The notes: generated by a model not told the origin, from the letters alone. DNA of 19,255 nucleotides from Phycisphaerales bacterium (GCA_022447165.1 JAKVBR010000008.1:1-19255), one strand, 5' to 3'; counted from the first letter of the stretch, positions 1 through 7,837 are shown. A program made the numbers and translations.

Positions 1-138
1 AATTTCTGGAACAACGCCGCCATACTCAATATGCAGTTCATCTTGAGATGCAACAATGTTTGAGTGTACAACGTGTCCATCTTCGACAACTGCGGCTGCA
101 GTTTCATCGCAACTTGACTCGATGCCAAGAACGAGCAT
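1..138 (-). CDS. tsaD: TsaD, tRNA N6-adenosine threonylcarbamoyltransferase (5' part only)
   Basis: Only the first 46 codons lie in the window; the gene runs off its left edge. The N-terminus reads M-L-V-L-G-I-E-S-S-C-D-E-T, the classic opening of the Kae1/TsaD/YgjD family (ASKHA fold), and the fragment ends in Y-G-G-V-V-P-E-I, the family block just before the first metal-binding histidine region. From the family, TsaD transfers the threonylcarbamoyl group from TC-AMP to A37 of ANN-decoding tRNAs, working with TsaB and TsaE in the cytoplasm. The start ATG (136-138) shares one base with the TAA stop of the upstream peptidase gene (TAATG on the minus strand), so the two are probably co-transcribed and translationally coupled. 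The metal-binding His residues and C-terminus are outside the window. Confidence 0.93.
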   Translation of the reverse strand, partial: MLVLGIESSCDETAAAVVEDGHVVHSNIVASQDELHIEYGGVVPEI

Positions 139-1748
139 TACTCTTGCGAACTTTGTTTAAGGTGGAGTGATTGAAGTGCGCCTTTAACATCACCTCTTGA
201 AACTTCCCACGATCCTATGACATTTCCATCTTCATCAGTGAGTGTAATTGTTGTGTTGTCGTCGTTTACTTCTTCAGGAATCACAACTTCTTCTACAACT
301 TCTCCCTGTAGAGATGTTAACTGTTTGTCAATGTCAACGAGTGACTTTAAGATTTCGATCCGTTCTTTCGCAAGTTCAGTCATTTCTTCGGTGACGCCAG
401 CAAGAACTGGATCTTCATCACTTAATGTTGGCCATTCGCCATTCTCAAGATAACTTTGCATCGCAAGCAATCCCTCAGCGAGTTGCACATCTTTAAGGAC
501 TTCTTGAATCCATGTTCTGTCACCACATTCGAATGCTTCTGGTTCATCTTTTGTGATAACAATGTAGGGTTCTCTGCTTCGAATCCGTTCAAGCGTTTCT
601 TCTTGCGTTTCTCTAATGACGAGTCCGCTGTTTGGATCGACGCCCCACAATCCAGAATCTTCTGATAGACGCTTGTCAATCGTCCTGCCATTTGCAAGGT
701 CATAACGTGCAGTTGTAAATTTCAACATGCCTCCAGAGGCAAGTTCCATGACCTCTTGGACTGAGCCCTTGCCAAATGTTCGCATGCCGAGTACTGCTGC
801 ACGGTCGTGTGCTTGCAAACTTCCTGAGACAATTTCAGAAGCAGACGCTGAAGTATTGTTTACGAGGACGAGCATAGGAACATCACTGAGCATTGTGTCG
901 GGTTGCGCATCCCAAGAACGCGCCTCTGTTCTGCGTCCTGAAACAGAAACAATACTGCCTTCTTCAAGAAACATGTTTGCAATCGTGATGGCTGCGGGTA
1001 GGGATCCTCCGGGATTTTCTCGTAAGTCAAGCACTAACCCCTTAATTGGAACAGCATCGTTTGCTAACTGGATCGCATCAAGTAGTTCTTGGGGAGTTGT
1101 GTCAAGAAACTGCCTAATTCGAATGTATGCAACACCATTGACATCATCGAGACACCAAGACCATTGTTGATTTCTGCGAACAAGACCAGTGACGCTCTGA
1201 GATTTAATGTGACCGCGAATGACAGTTAACTCTTCAGTTGATCCATCCCTGTGTGTGACATCGAGCACGACTTCTGTACCAACAGGTCCAGTGAGTCGGT
1301 CGATAAGCGCGTCGATCGTTGCATCTTTCGCGGGCTCCTTGTCAATCATTTCAACGACATCTCCCGCTTGAACACCAGCGGCTAATGCAGGGGAGTTCTC
1401 CATTGGAGTAATGATGGTGAGGTTTCCATCAACCATCCGAACTTCAGCGCCAATGCCAGCATAGTCGCCTTCTAAATCTTTGATGAATGCGTCTTCTCTA
1501 TCATCTGGTACAAAAAGTGCATAAGGGTCATCAAGCGACTCAATCATTGCTTCGATGACCGCCTTTTGCATAGCTTCTTGATCTGGGTCTTGTAAATGCC
1601 GGTCAACGAGCATCCCTCTGACATCAATGAGTGGGTCGAACCACTCATAACTCGGAGAAGACGAGGTGATTGCGATCGATAGTTTGACGATGCAAAGTGT
1701 CGCTAGAACGACTAACAATCCCTGTAAGTATTTTGCGCGTTGAATCAT
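138..1748 (-). CDS. S41 family C-terminal processing peptidase (Ctp/Prc-like)
   Basis: This 536-residue protein has the layout of carboxyl-terminal processing proteases. A hydrophobic N-terminal segment (about residues 8-27) acts as signal peptide or membrane anchor. A PDZ domain lies at about 95-180, with the G-D-Y-A-G-I-G motif at 94-100. The S41 catalytic core lies at about 205-370. The catalytic dyad is visible as Ser302 in N-T-S-A-S-A-S-E (298-305) and Lys327 in T-F-G-K-G-S (324-329), with the usual 25-residue spacing. The segment L-V-L-D-L-R-E-N-P-G-G (238-248) is a family block. An acidic, helical C-terminal extension (about 380-536) follows. Such enzymes cleave C-termini of exported or membrane proteins outside the cytoplasm; the substrate here is unknown. 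The start is supported by AAGGAA at 1757-1762, eight bases upstream of ATG. Its stop overlaps the tsaD start. Confidence 0.93.
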   Translation of the reverse strand: MIQRAKYLQGLLVVLATLCIVKLSIAITSSSPSYEWFDPLIDVRGMLVDRHLQDPDQEAMQKAVIEAMIESLDDPYALFVPDDREDAFIKDLEGDYAGIGAEVRMVDGNLTIITPMENSPALAAGVQAGDVVEMIDKEPAKDATIDALIDRLTGPVGTEVVLDVTHRDGSTEELTVIRGHIKSQSVTGLVRRNQQWSWCLDDVNGVAYIRIRQFLDTTPQELLDAIQLANDAVPIKGLVLDLRENPGGSLPAAITIANMFLEEGSIVSVSGRRTEARSWDAQPDTMLSDVPMLVLVNNTSASASEIVSGSLQAHDRAAVLGMRTFGKGSVQEVMELASGGMLKFTTARYDLANGRTIDKRLSEDSGLWGVDPNSGLVIRETQEETLERIRSREPYIVITKDEPEAFECGDRTWIQEVLKDVQLAEGLLAMQSYLENGEWPTLSDEDPVLAGVTEEMTELAKERIEILKSLVDIDKQLTSLQGEVVEEVVIPEEVNDDNTTITLTDEDGNVIGSWEVSRGDVKGALQSLHLKQSSQE

Positions 1749-1843
1749 TGATTCAATTCCTTTTTAAATCCCCGCCAATTCGTTGTTCTTAAAGGTGTTT
1801 ACCTTGATTACAATACCAAATAGACCCTTTCATTTGGTGCAAA

Positions 1844-3235
1844 ATGGGATATCAACAGAGAGAAGATCTAAATGTTGTCGAAGAACGTGCAATCCTAGTT
1901 GCCGTGACGCTCCTTGGTGAAACGATTCCACTTGATGATCGTTTTGCGGAACTCAGCGCGCTGACTGAATCTGCGGGCGGCATCGTTGTTGGGCATCTTA
2001 CGCAGAAGCGAAAACTCCCATATGGAAAGACGTATATCGGTTCGGGGAAGTTGACTGAACTGAAGCATTTAGTTGAGGGAGTCAAAGCAACGCTCATTAT
2101 TTTTGACCATGACTTAACGCCTTCTCAGATCAGGCACATCGAACGCGCAACTGAGTGCAAAATCATTGACCGAAGTGAACTTATTCTAGATATCTTCTCG
2201 TCGAGAGCGGCAACTGCCGAGGCGAAGTTGCAAGTTGAGATTGCTCAACTTGAATACACCTATCCACGCCTTCGTGCAATGTGGGATCACCTTGGGCAAG
2301 TCACTGGCGGCGCGCCTGTTGGCATCGGTACACGTGGTCCAGGTGAACAACAACTTGAAATCGACAGGCGATTAGTGAAGCGAAAAAAGAGTCAGTTGAA
2401 AAAAGAACTCACTCAAATCCAAAGCAGGGCAGTTCGTGAAGTTGAAAAGCGAAATGACGACCACTTTACTGTTGGATTAGTCGGTTACACAAATGCGGGG
2501 AAGTCGACGCTCTTTAACACATTGACTGCTGGAGGGGCTTGGTCGCACGACCAACTCTTTGCAACGCTCTCTACTCGTATTGAACGTTGGGAACTTGGTG
2601 GTGGCACGGGTTGCATGCTCTCTGACACTGTTGGGTTTATTCGAAGATTACCGCACCACCTTGTTGCTAGTTTTAAGTCCACACTTGAAGAAACAATTCA
2701 CTGTAAATTGCTGCTTCTCATTCTCGATGCTTCAGATCCAAATGCAATGCTCCATCTTGAAACAGTTGAAGAGACGCTCGACTCAATAGGTGCAACTGCT
2801 CAACCCCGTCTCATTGTTCTCAACAAAATGGATAAACTTGCAAGCAAACATGACGCTCTTGTTTGGACTTCCCGCTTTCCCGATGCTATTCAACTTTCAT
2901 CAGTCACTGGTGATGGCGTTGAAGTGCTTGAAGAAGAAGTCAAGCGGTTTGTCGTTGGTCCCATGCAGCGCGTCACGCTCTCTCTGCCAACCGCTTCAGC
3001 GAAAGCCATCGACTTTATTGAAAAACGGACTGAGATTGTGTCACGTGATTGGACTGAAGACCAAACGATTTATGAACTCAACGTCGGTCAACATCAACTT
3101 GAAAAGATGATGTCCCTCTGTCATTCCATCATGATTGATGGCAAGCCCGCAAAAGACATGCTTGAACGGCTTTGGCCCAATCAACTTTCAGCGGGATCTT
3201 ATTGCAATGTGCCTCCTCACCGCTTTCATGTGTAA
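1844..3235 (+). CDS. hflX: HflX family GTPase
   Basis: This 463-residue cytoplasmic GTPase binds ribosomes and, in studied bacteria, rescues or splits stalled 70S particles. The N-terminal HflX domain includes G-K-G-like G-S-G-K-L-T-E-L and I-I-D-R-S-E-L-I-L-D-I-F. It is followed by the glycine-rich linker G-G-A-P-V-G-I-G-T-R-G-P-G-E, an HflX hallmark. The G domain shows G1 G-Y-T-N-A-G-K-S-T (214-222), G3 D-T-V-G (261-264) followed by F-I-R-R-L-P-H-H-L, and G4 N-K-M-D (327-330). A C-terminal domain of about 90 residues ends the protein. The gene is divergent from the peptidase gene across a 95-bp gap. No strong Shine-Dalgarno sequence precedes ATG 1844 and I could not define a convincing promoter. 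Length and motif order are normal for the family. Confidence 0.95.
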   Translation: MGYQQREDLNVVEERAILVAVTLLGETIPLDDRFAELSALTESAGGIVVGHLTQKRKLPYGKTYIGSGKLTELKHLVEGVKATLIIFDHDLTPSQIRHIERATECKIIDRSELILDIFSSRAATAEAKLQVEIAQLEYTYPRLRAMWDHLGQVTGGAPVGIGTRGPGEQQLEIDRRLVKRKKSQLKKELTQIQSRAVREVEKRNDDHFTVGLVGYTNAGKSTLFNTLTAGGAWSHDQLFATLSTRIERWELGGGTGCMLSDTVGFIRRLPHHLVASFKSTLEETIHCKLLLLILDASDPNAMLHLETVEETLDSIGATAQPRLIVLNKMDKLASKHDALVWTSRFPDAIQLSSVTGDGVEVLEEEVKRFVVGPMQRVTLSLPTASAKAIDFIEKRTEIVSRDWTEDQTIYELNVGQHQLEKMMSLCHSIMIDGKPAKDMLERLWPNQLSAGSYCNVPPHRFHV

Positions 3236-3253
3236 ACTGTACGTGTGAAGTTC

Positions 3254-3259
3254 AGGAGA
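3254..3259 (+). promoter_or_regulatory. Shine-Dalgarno site setting a GTG start
   Basis: AGGAGA lies 11 bases before GTG 3271. This is the only good ribosome-binding site near the 5' end of the following gene. An in-frame ATG at 3172 would force a 64-base overlap with hflX and has no such site, so GTG 3271 is preferred. Confidence 0.6.
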
Positions 3260-3270
3260 AAGCATTCGCA

Positions 3271-4215
3271 GTGACGCCTCAAAGCAAAGGATTGGACATT
3301 TTTGCAAACGATTTGAATCCAACGATTGTTGGAACAATTCGCTCTTGGCAGGGAGATGAGGAACTTGATGCGTTGTATCACCGCATTCAACACCGAACGA
3401 CGAGGCGGGGGTTCTTAGACGCGTTTGCAGAAGCAATTGTTGCGAACCATGCGAGGAAACATGGTTGCTCAATTCAAGTTGAAGTGAAAACCCCTTCTGG
3501 AAAGACGTGCGACTTGCTACTCGAAAAAGACGGCGCAAAACTCTATATCCATGTAAAGCGACTTGGTGGTCGTCAACCCGCAAACAAACGCATTACAATT
3601 TCTTCGCGGTTGAGAGTACTTGAAAATATCCAACGTAAGTGGATTGTGAAAATTCGCTGGCATCAAGGATTGACTGACGAGCAAATGCAGTTGTTTGTAA
3701 CAAACGTCGCTTCGTTCATAGAAATAGCAAAACTTGGTGATGAGTTTGTCGCGAGAGACGAAGAAAAGCATGAGTTAGGTGGAGCAAAGATCATGGCGCC
3801 ACACGATGGCGACCGTGTTTCACTCGTGATTGGGTTATCTGAAGGATTTCAAGATGACACTGTTAAGGTCACTAAACTTCTCAATCGAGCACATCAGCAA
3901 TTCATGCCAAAAGAAGCCAACTTGATGTTGGTTTGCACTTCAGATTTAAAAGGTGCTGATGAAGTTGAAAGCGCTTTGCTTGGTGGGCATGTTGAGCGCT
4001 GGGATGAACACCCACAGAAAGGTAAGCGCGTTGCTCACGGTCGCTCTGACGATGGCTTCTGGCAATCGAATCAAAAGAAGGAGTCTCAACTCGCGGGTTG
4101 GTTCTGGGTTGCACCGATGCACCACGAGTATCAAGGGAAACTGTGGGTGAGAGAACAGCACACAATCGATTCTAGTGCCCTCAATCTCGCTCAAGAACTC
4201 TTTTCAACTGCGTAG
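3271..4215 (+). CDS. Uncharacterised protein with a possible PD-(D/E)XK nuclease-like core
   Basis: This 314-residue protein belongs to no family I can name. Starting at GTG 3271, residues 46-98 resemble the core of PD-(D/E)XK enzymes. A helix carries Glu54 (F-A-E-A-I-V-A-N-H). A strand follows with Asp81 (C-D-L-L-L-E), then a turn and a strand with His94-Val-Lys96 (I-H-V-K-R-L), so the usual D...ExK would read D81...H94-x-K96. The His in place of Glu/Asp makes activity uncertain. The remainder is mixed alpha/beta, with a tryptophan-rich stretch near the C-terminus (G-W-F-W-V-A-P). There is no signal peptide or membrane segment, so it is probably cytoplasmic. It starts 35 bp after hflX, so co-transcription is likely, and ends 40 bp before the aminopeptidase. 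The nuclease-like reading is inference; the protein may bind nucleic acid or be something else. The in-frame ATG at 3172 inside hflX is a less likely start. Confidence 0.75.
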   Translation: MTPQSKGLDIFANDLNPTIVGTIRSWQGDEELDALYHRIQHRTTRRGFLDAFAEAIVANHARKHGCSIQVEVKTPSGKTCDLLLEKDGAKLYIHVKRLGGRQPANKRITISSRLRVLENIQRKWIVKIRWHQGLTDEQMQLFVTNVASFIEIAKLGDEFVARDEEKHELGGAKIMAPHDGDRVSLVIGLSEGFQDDTVKVTKLLNRAHQQFMPKEANLMLVCTSDLKGADEVESALLGGHVERWDEHPQKGKRVAHGRSDDGFWQSNQKKESQLAGWFWVAPMHHEYQGKLWVREQHTIDSSALNLAQELFSTA

Positions 4216-4229
4216 TGCTTGGGTATGAT
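4201..4229 (+). promoter_or_regulatory. Possible sigma-70-type promoter of the aminopeptidase gene
   Basis: TTTTCA (4201-4206) and TATGAT (4224-4229) are separated by 17 bases, with matches of 4/6 and 5/6 to the standard hexamers. Initiation near 4236 would leave a leader of about 20 bases containing the AGGAG site. The -35 lies in the end of the upstream gene. Seen by eye only. Confidence 0.35.
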
Positions 4230-4255
4230 ATTGGGTCAGAAAGAGGAGACCACTT

Positions 4256-5398
4256 ATGGCAGACCCACGGTATGCGACACTAGCAAACTTACTCATTGAA
4301 CACTCAACAACCTTGCAAGAAGGTGAGCATGTCCTCATTGAGGGCTTTGATATGCCAAGCGAAATGATTATTGAACTTGTAAAAGCCGCCCAAAATGTCG
4401 GCGGGAATGCCCATGTTGCACTGAGAGATTCCAGAGTCCTAAGGCAACTCCAAGCAGGTGGTTCAGATGCTTCCTTTGAAGTTTGGGGTGCATACGACAA
4501 TGAACGAATGAAACAAATGGATGCGTACATTGGTCTTCGTGGTTCGCACAATGTCAGCGAGATGAGTGACATCGAACCAAGCAGGCAACAATCTTGGGGT
4601 AAGCGTTACATGTCGCCAGTCCATATGAATCAGCGACTCAATCACACGAAGTGGTGCGTGCTTCGTTGGCCAACACCGTCAATGGCGCAACTTGCTGGAA
4701 TGAGCACTGAAGCGTTTGAAGATTTTTACTTTGATGTGTGCACCCTCGACTATGGTCGAATGGCAGCAGCAGCACAGGGGCTTGTCAATGTCATGTCTGC
4801 AACTGACAAGGTGCACATCCAAGGTCCAAACGACACTGACCTCACATTCTCAATCAAAGATATTCAAGTGCAACCATGTTGTGGCAATCACAACATTCCA
4901 GATGGTGAGGTTTTCACGGCACCAGTTAAAGATTCTGTCAATGGCATCATGCATTACAACACGCCTACGATTTACAGGGGTCACTCATTTGAAAATGTAC
5001 GACTTGAGTTTAAAGACGGTAAGATCGTTGGGTTTGACGCAGACCAAGGTGCAGAACATCTTGCGGGTATCTTCGATACCGATGAAGGGTCACGCTACAT
5101 TGGCGAGTTTGCAATTGGATTCAATCCATACATCAAAGAACCAATGAAGGACATTCTCTTTGATGAAAAGATTGCAGGGTCGCTGCACTTTACGCCAGGG
5201 AACTCTTATGACGATGCGTGTAACACGAACAAATCTGAAGTGCACTGGGACATGGTGCTCATTCAGCGTGAAGATTATGGTGGGGGAACCATCTCATTTG
5301 ATGATGAAGTCATCAGACAATATGGCATCTTCACGCACCCAGAACTTCTTGATTTGAACCCTGAGAACCTCTCATCAGAGGCATGCGCAGCGGTTTAA
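4256..5398 (+). CDS. M29 family aminopeptidase (AmpS/PepS-type)
   Basis: This 380-residue cytoplasmic metalloaminopeptidase removes N-terminal residues from peptides using two metal ions. The family metal ligands can be placed: Glu218 in I-P-D-G-E-V-F (214-220), Glu284 in Y-I-G-E-F-A-I-G-F-N-P (281-291), His311 in G-S-L-H-F-T-P-G (308-315), and His330 plus Asp332 in S-E-V-H-W-D-M (327-333). Tyr318 in N-S-Y corresponds to the catalytic Tyr of the family. The N-terminal half (1-190) is the usual alpha/beta domain. Length is close to the roughly 400 residues typical of M29. The start ATG follows GAGGAG with good spacing, and a promoter-like pair lies just upstream. It is probably its own transcription unit or the last strongly expressed gene of the hflX group. 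Physiological substrates cannot be told from sequence. Confidence 0.92.
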   Translation: MADPRYATLANLLIEHSTTLQEGEHVLIEGFDMPSEMIIELVKAAQNVGGNAHVALRDSRVLRQLQAGGSDASFEVWGAYDNERMKQMDAYIGLRGSHNVSEMSDIEPSRQQSWGKRYMSPVHMNQRLNHTKWCVLRWPTPSMAQLAGMSTEAFEDFYFDVCTLDYGRMAAAAQGLVNVMSATDKVHIQGPNDTDLTFSIKDIQVQPCCGNHNIPDGEVFTAPVKDSVNGIMHYNTPTIYRGHSFENVRLEFKDGKIVGFDADQGAEHLAGIFDTDEGSRYIGEFAIGFNPYIKEPMKDILFDEKIAGSLHFTPGNSYDDACNTNKSEVHWDMVLIQREDYGGGTISFDDEVIRQYGIFTHPELLDLNPENLSSEACAAV

Positions 5399-5507
5399 GT
5401 GCCTGATAACACATTTTGTGCCCGCATAATCGGAACGCCTTTTCGATTGTGAATGTCGTTTTTCTATTGCATTGAAGCAGGCGCGTAGAGTTGACGATGC
5501 CACCTCC

Positions 5508-6053
5508 ATGGCTAACACATCATGGAAGAATCGTAAGCAACTTCGTATTGGCGAAATCCTCATCGAACAGGGGCTCCTCACACCGCGAGAAGTCGATGAA
5601 ATATTGCTTGAGCAAGAAGCAAACAAAAAACCCTTTGGCGTTATTGCAGAGTGGCTCTGCGGCATCTCGGTCGAAGCCATCGAAGAGGCGTGGGCTACGC
5701 AGTACACGCAGAATGCGCCAACGATAGACCCCTCTACGTATAAACCAAGAAAAGACGCAATGCTCATGATGAGTGCTCGGCAAGCATGGCAGTTTAGATG
5801 TATCCCGATGAATCTTGAAGGAAACACGCTCGTTCTCGCAACAACTAAAAATCATATTCACAGGGCATTGAAGTTTGCAACGCGCGTCTTGTGTTGTCCA
5901 GCATATTTCGTTTTGACGAGTGATACAAAACTCGCAGAGGCGCTTAATGAGTACTACCCACTTAGTTCACTTGGCGATGCGAACACGACCGACCAAACGA
6001 TGAAGGCCTTGATGCAAAAATTACGGTTTGACCGCTTTAAAAAGGTCGGATGA
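5508..6053 (+). CDS. Standalone MshEN / GspE N-terminal domain protein
   Basis: The chosen ATG gives 181 residues. Residues 13-36 fit the first half of an MshEN (T2SS protein E N-terminal) motif: Arg13-x-Gly15, Leu18, Gly22-Leu23-Leu24-Thr25, Val29 and Gln36. A less clear second portion at about 80-155 (I-P-M-N-L-E-G-N-T-L-V-L-A) resembles the rest of the GspE N-terminal fold. In PilB/GspE/MshE ATPases this domain sits before the ATPase and, in MshE, binds cyclic di-GMP. Here no Walker motif follows, so this is a lone domain, perhaps an adaptor or c-di-GMP receptor; that is inference. The C-terminus is basic (K-x-R-F-D-R-F-K-K). No clear ribosome-binding site precedes ATG 5508; a TTG at 5472 would add 12 residues. 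Its stop runs directly into a terminator hairpin. Confidence 0.8.
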   Translation: MANTSWKNRKQLRIGEILIEQGLLTPREVDEILLEQEANKKPFGVIAEWLCGISVEAIEEAWATQYTQNAPTIDPSTYKPRKDAMLMMSARQAWQFRCIPMNLEGNTLVLATTKNHIHRALKFATRVLCCPAYFVLTSDTKLAEALNEYYPLSSLGDANTTDQTMKALMQKLRFDRFKKVG

Positions 6054-6082
6054 AAAAAGCCAAGCAAATGCTCGGCTTTTTT
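6053..6082. terminator. Rho-independent terminator, probably bidirectional
   Basis: AAAAAAGCC at 6053-6061 pairs perfectly with GGCTTTTTT at 6074-6082. An inner AGC/GCT pair closes an AAAT loop, with one A/C mismatch in the stem. The A-run and T-run flank the GC part on both sides, so it can end both the MshEN gene (plus) and the tRNA-Phe transcript (minus). Confidence 0.85.
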
Positions 6083-6084
6083 AA

Positions 6085-6157
6085 TGGCGAGACCCGGACT
6101 TGAACCGGGGACACCTGCATTTTCAATGCAGTGCTCTACCAACTGAGCTACCTCGCC
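6085..6157 (-). tRNA. tRNA-Phe (GAA)
   Basis: Read on the minus strand, the 73-nt gene folds as a full cloverleaf. The acceptor stem is G-G-C-G-A-G-G with T-C-T-C-G-C-C (one G-T pair), and the D arm is G-C-T-C-A-G-T-T-G-G-T-A-G-A-G-C. The anticodon stem CTGCA/TGCAG encloses loop TTGAAAA, giving anticodon GAA, followed by the T arm CCCGG-TTCAAGT-CCGGG and discriminator A. The 3' CCA is not encoded; TTAAAAAA follows directly, so CCA addition by nucleotidyltransferase is required. A terminator lies immediately downstream and a promoter-like pair upstream. Confidence 0.97.
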
Positions 6158-6172
6158 GTGAGTAGGAAGGGA

Positions 6173-6201
6173 AGGGTATCAGGGTTACGTGCTTCCATCA
6201 A
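6173..6201 (-). promoter_or_regulatory. Promoter of tRNA-Phe
   Basis: On the minus strand TTGATG (6201-6196), a 17-base spacer, then TACCCT (6178-6173), ending 15 bases before the tRNA. The -35 overlaps the TGA stop of the nitrilase-family gene. The same TTGA..-N17-TACCCT arrangement, including the GA before the -10, is found upstream of tRNA-His at almost the same distance, which supports both. Confidence 0.6.
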
Positions 6202-6989
6202 GGCACGATTGTCTCAACTCGCATCTTCCCAAGTAATTCTCGCTTTACATCATCAACGGGGAATGCCTCTTTCCACTCCCAGATTTCGGAGACATCGATT
6301 TGAGCAGTGATGGTTTCTGCTCTATGTTGCGATGCTTCCTTCAAAATAGCACCCTGATTCGAGATGATGAGAGACATCCCTCCCCATGGTGCGATTGCAT
6401 CGGTACCGATTCGATTGGATGCAACGACAACCGCTTGGTTTTCAATGGCTCTTCCGACAAGAAGCCCTTTCCATTGGTCGATTCGCGCAATTGGCCAACT
6501 TGATGAAACGGTAAAGACATCAACGCCTTCTAGGGCAGCAAGTCGCCAGAGTTCTGGGAAGCGTGCGTCGTAGCAGATCATCGGACAGATTCTGAAGCCC
6601 TCGATTTCAATGATTTGAAGAGCGTCTCCACAGTCATACGTTTCATTCTCGCCAAATGGATTGCATGTGTATGTTTTTTCATACGTCGCTACGACATTAC
6701 CTTTGGGGGAACAGATAGAAACGCAATTTGTACCGCGATTGCCATTTGGTTTTGCATACCCAACTTGAATCCATGCATTGAGTGATTGTGAGAGATTCGC
6801 TGCCCAGTCGAGCGTGTCATGTTCACCAACTACGCCGATGTCCATTGACCACCCAGTATCGGTCATCTCTTGAAGCACAATGAAGTCGCTACGTTGAAGT
6901 GGAAGGGAATTGCACATTGACTCCACGGTATCTCGGTTAACGTTGACATCATTGAGTTGGGCATCGAATTGGAGTGCGTGGAATTGCAT
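6198..6989 (-). CDS. Carbon-nitrogen hydrolase (nitrilase superfamily, omega-amidase-like)
   Basis: This 263-residue cytoplasmic hydrolase has the Glu-Lys-Cys catalytic triad of the nitrilase superfamily. Glu41 lies in V-L-Q-E-M (38-42), Lys105 in Y-E-K-T-Y-T-C-N-P-F (103-112), and Cys139 in I-C-Y-D-A-R-F-P-E-L (138-147). The C-Y-D-x-R-F-P-E block and the length of about 260 point to the YafV/Nit2-type omega-amidase branch. That branch hydrolyses 2-oxoglutaramate or 2-oxosuccinamate to the keto acid and ammonia, probably in metabolite repair. Assignment to that branch is from memory of the family; a different small amide could be the substrate. The gene stands alone on its strand. Its start is divergent from, and only 32 bp from, the membrane protein gene at 7022, and the tRNA-Phe promoter overlaps its end. 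Confidence 0.9.
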   Translation of the reverse strand: MQFHALQFDAQLNDVNVNRDTVESMCNSLPLQRSDFIVLQEMTDTGWSMDIGVVGEHDTLDWAANLSQSLNAWIQVGYAKPNGNRGTNCVSICSPKGNVVATYEKTYTCNPFGENETYDCGDALQIIEIEGFRICPMICYDARFPELWRLAALEGVDVFTVSSSWPIARIDQWKGLLVGRAIENQAVVVASNRIGTDAIAPWGGMSLIISNQGAILKEASQHRAETITAQIDVSEIWEWKEAFPVDDVKRELLGKMRVETIVP

Positions 6990-7021
6990 GCTGTTTATTC
7001 TACTTGAGGTATGATTTGACC

Positions 7022-7828
7022 ATGTTCGGTATCGCTCGGTGGAAAATCATTACGGTTTGTTTTGTCAATTTTCTGGTTGTGTATTGTGCATATGTCGCGG
7101 CAATGAGTTTGTTTGCAGGAAGTTTCCCTTCTGAGTTTAGGATATTCGTTTGGGTGTTTGCATCGGCTGTGATCTTTACAGGGTCTCAGTTTTTGTTTCT
7201 TGTTCCGCTTGCAACTCAGCCAAAAGCAGGTGGTAAACCGCGATCACTGCGATTGCAAGTCATCATCGCCGCCTTTATTGGCGGAGCACTAACAGTTGGA
7301 TTTGCAATGATTGTTGCTTCAGTCATTTCAACCCTGTTGCTTGGAGTTGATGATGATTGGGCGTATCCCATGGCTATTTACAGTTTACTCTGGGTGCCAA
7401 ATCTCTTTAATGTAGATTCTAGGCATCTTCTTGAACCCCTCTTTATTGGAAGCATTGGTTTTATTGTGTTGTCTTGGAGCGTTTGGACGTTTGTTCTGTG
7501 GCATCGCATCAATATCAATCATCACAACCCTGGTTACTTAGGACGCCTTTCGGGTCGACTCTTTGCTGGCTCAATCATTGAATTCTTGCTCGCTATTCCG
7601 CTACACGTCATGGTGGATAAAAAGACCGATTGTTACTGCTCAACAGGTACATTTGGCGCGCTCATTTTGTCGTTTATGGCAGGACTCTGGCTCTTCGGTC
7701 CCTTCGTGTTTTTGCTCGCCTTTAAACACAAAAGACCATGGACGAAATCACATTGCAAGTATTGTGGGTATCCCAGAAAAGTAGTAACTGCTCAAGAATG
7801 CAGCGAGTGCGGGAAGAAACTGGTGTAA
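7022..7828 (+). CDS. Polytopic membrane protein with C-terminal zinc ribbon
   Basis: I do not recognise a specific function. From ATG 7022 the protein has 268 residues with five or six hydrophobic segments at roughly 8-31, 38-64, 78-107, 138-160, 180-198 and 208-234. A short cytoplasmic-type tail follows, with Cys245-x2-Cys248-Gly-Tyr and Cys260-x2-Cys263-Gly, a four-cysteine zinc-ribbon. In my experience this C-x2-C-G-Y ... C-x2-C-G tail is frequent on membrane proteins of Phycisphaerae and other planctomycetes. A start at 6974 is open in the same frame but would overlap the divergent gene and add a non-hydrophobic leader; GAGG about 12 bases before 7022 favours the later ATG. The gene ends just before tRNA-His on the opposite strand. 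Confidence 0.75.
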   Translation: MFGIARWKIITVCFVNFLVVYCAYVAAMSLFAGSFPSEFRIFVWVFASAVIFTGSQFLFLVPLATQPKAGGKPRSLRLQVIIAAFIGGALTVGFAMIVASVISTLLLGVDDDWAYPMAIYSLLWVPNLFNVDSRHLLEPLFIGSIGFIVLSWSVWTFVLWHRININHHNPGYLGRLSGRLFAGSIIEFLLAIPLHVMVDKKTDCYCSTGTFGALILSFMAGLWLFGPFVFLLAFKHKRPWTKSHCKYCGYPRKVVTAQECSECGKKLV

Positions 7829-7837
7829 ACAAAAAAG

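Noticed and set aside
727..1170. 147-codon open frame on the plus strand inside the S41 peptidase gene
   Set aside because: It is antisense to the conserved catalytic core, has no recognisable domain and is the expected shadow of a real gene.
3172..3270. Upstream ATG start for the hflX-linked unknown gene
   Set aside because: It overlaps hflX by 64 bases and lacks a ribosome-binding site, while GTG 3271 has AGGAGA upstream.
5472..5507. TTG start for the MshEN-domain gene
   Set aside because: The added 12 residues have no family match and neither start has a clear ribosome-binding site, so the ATG at 5508 is preferred; not excluded.
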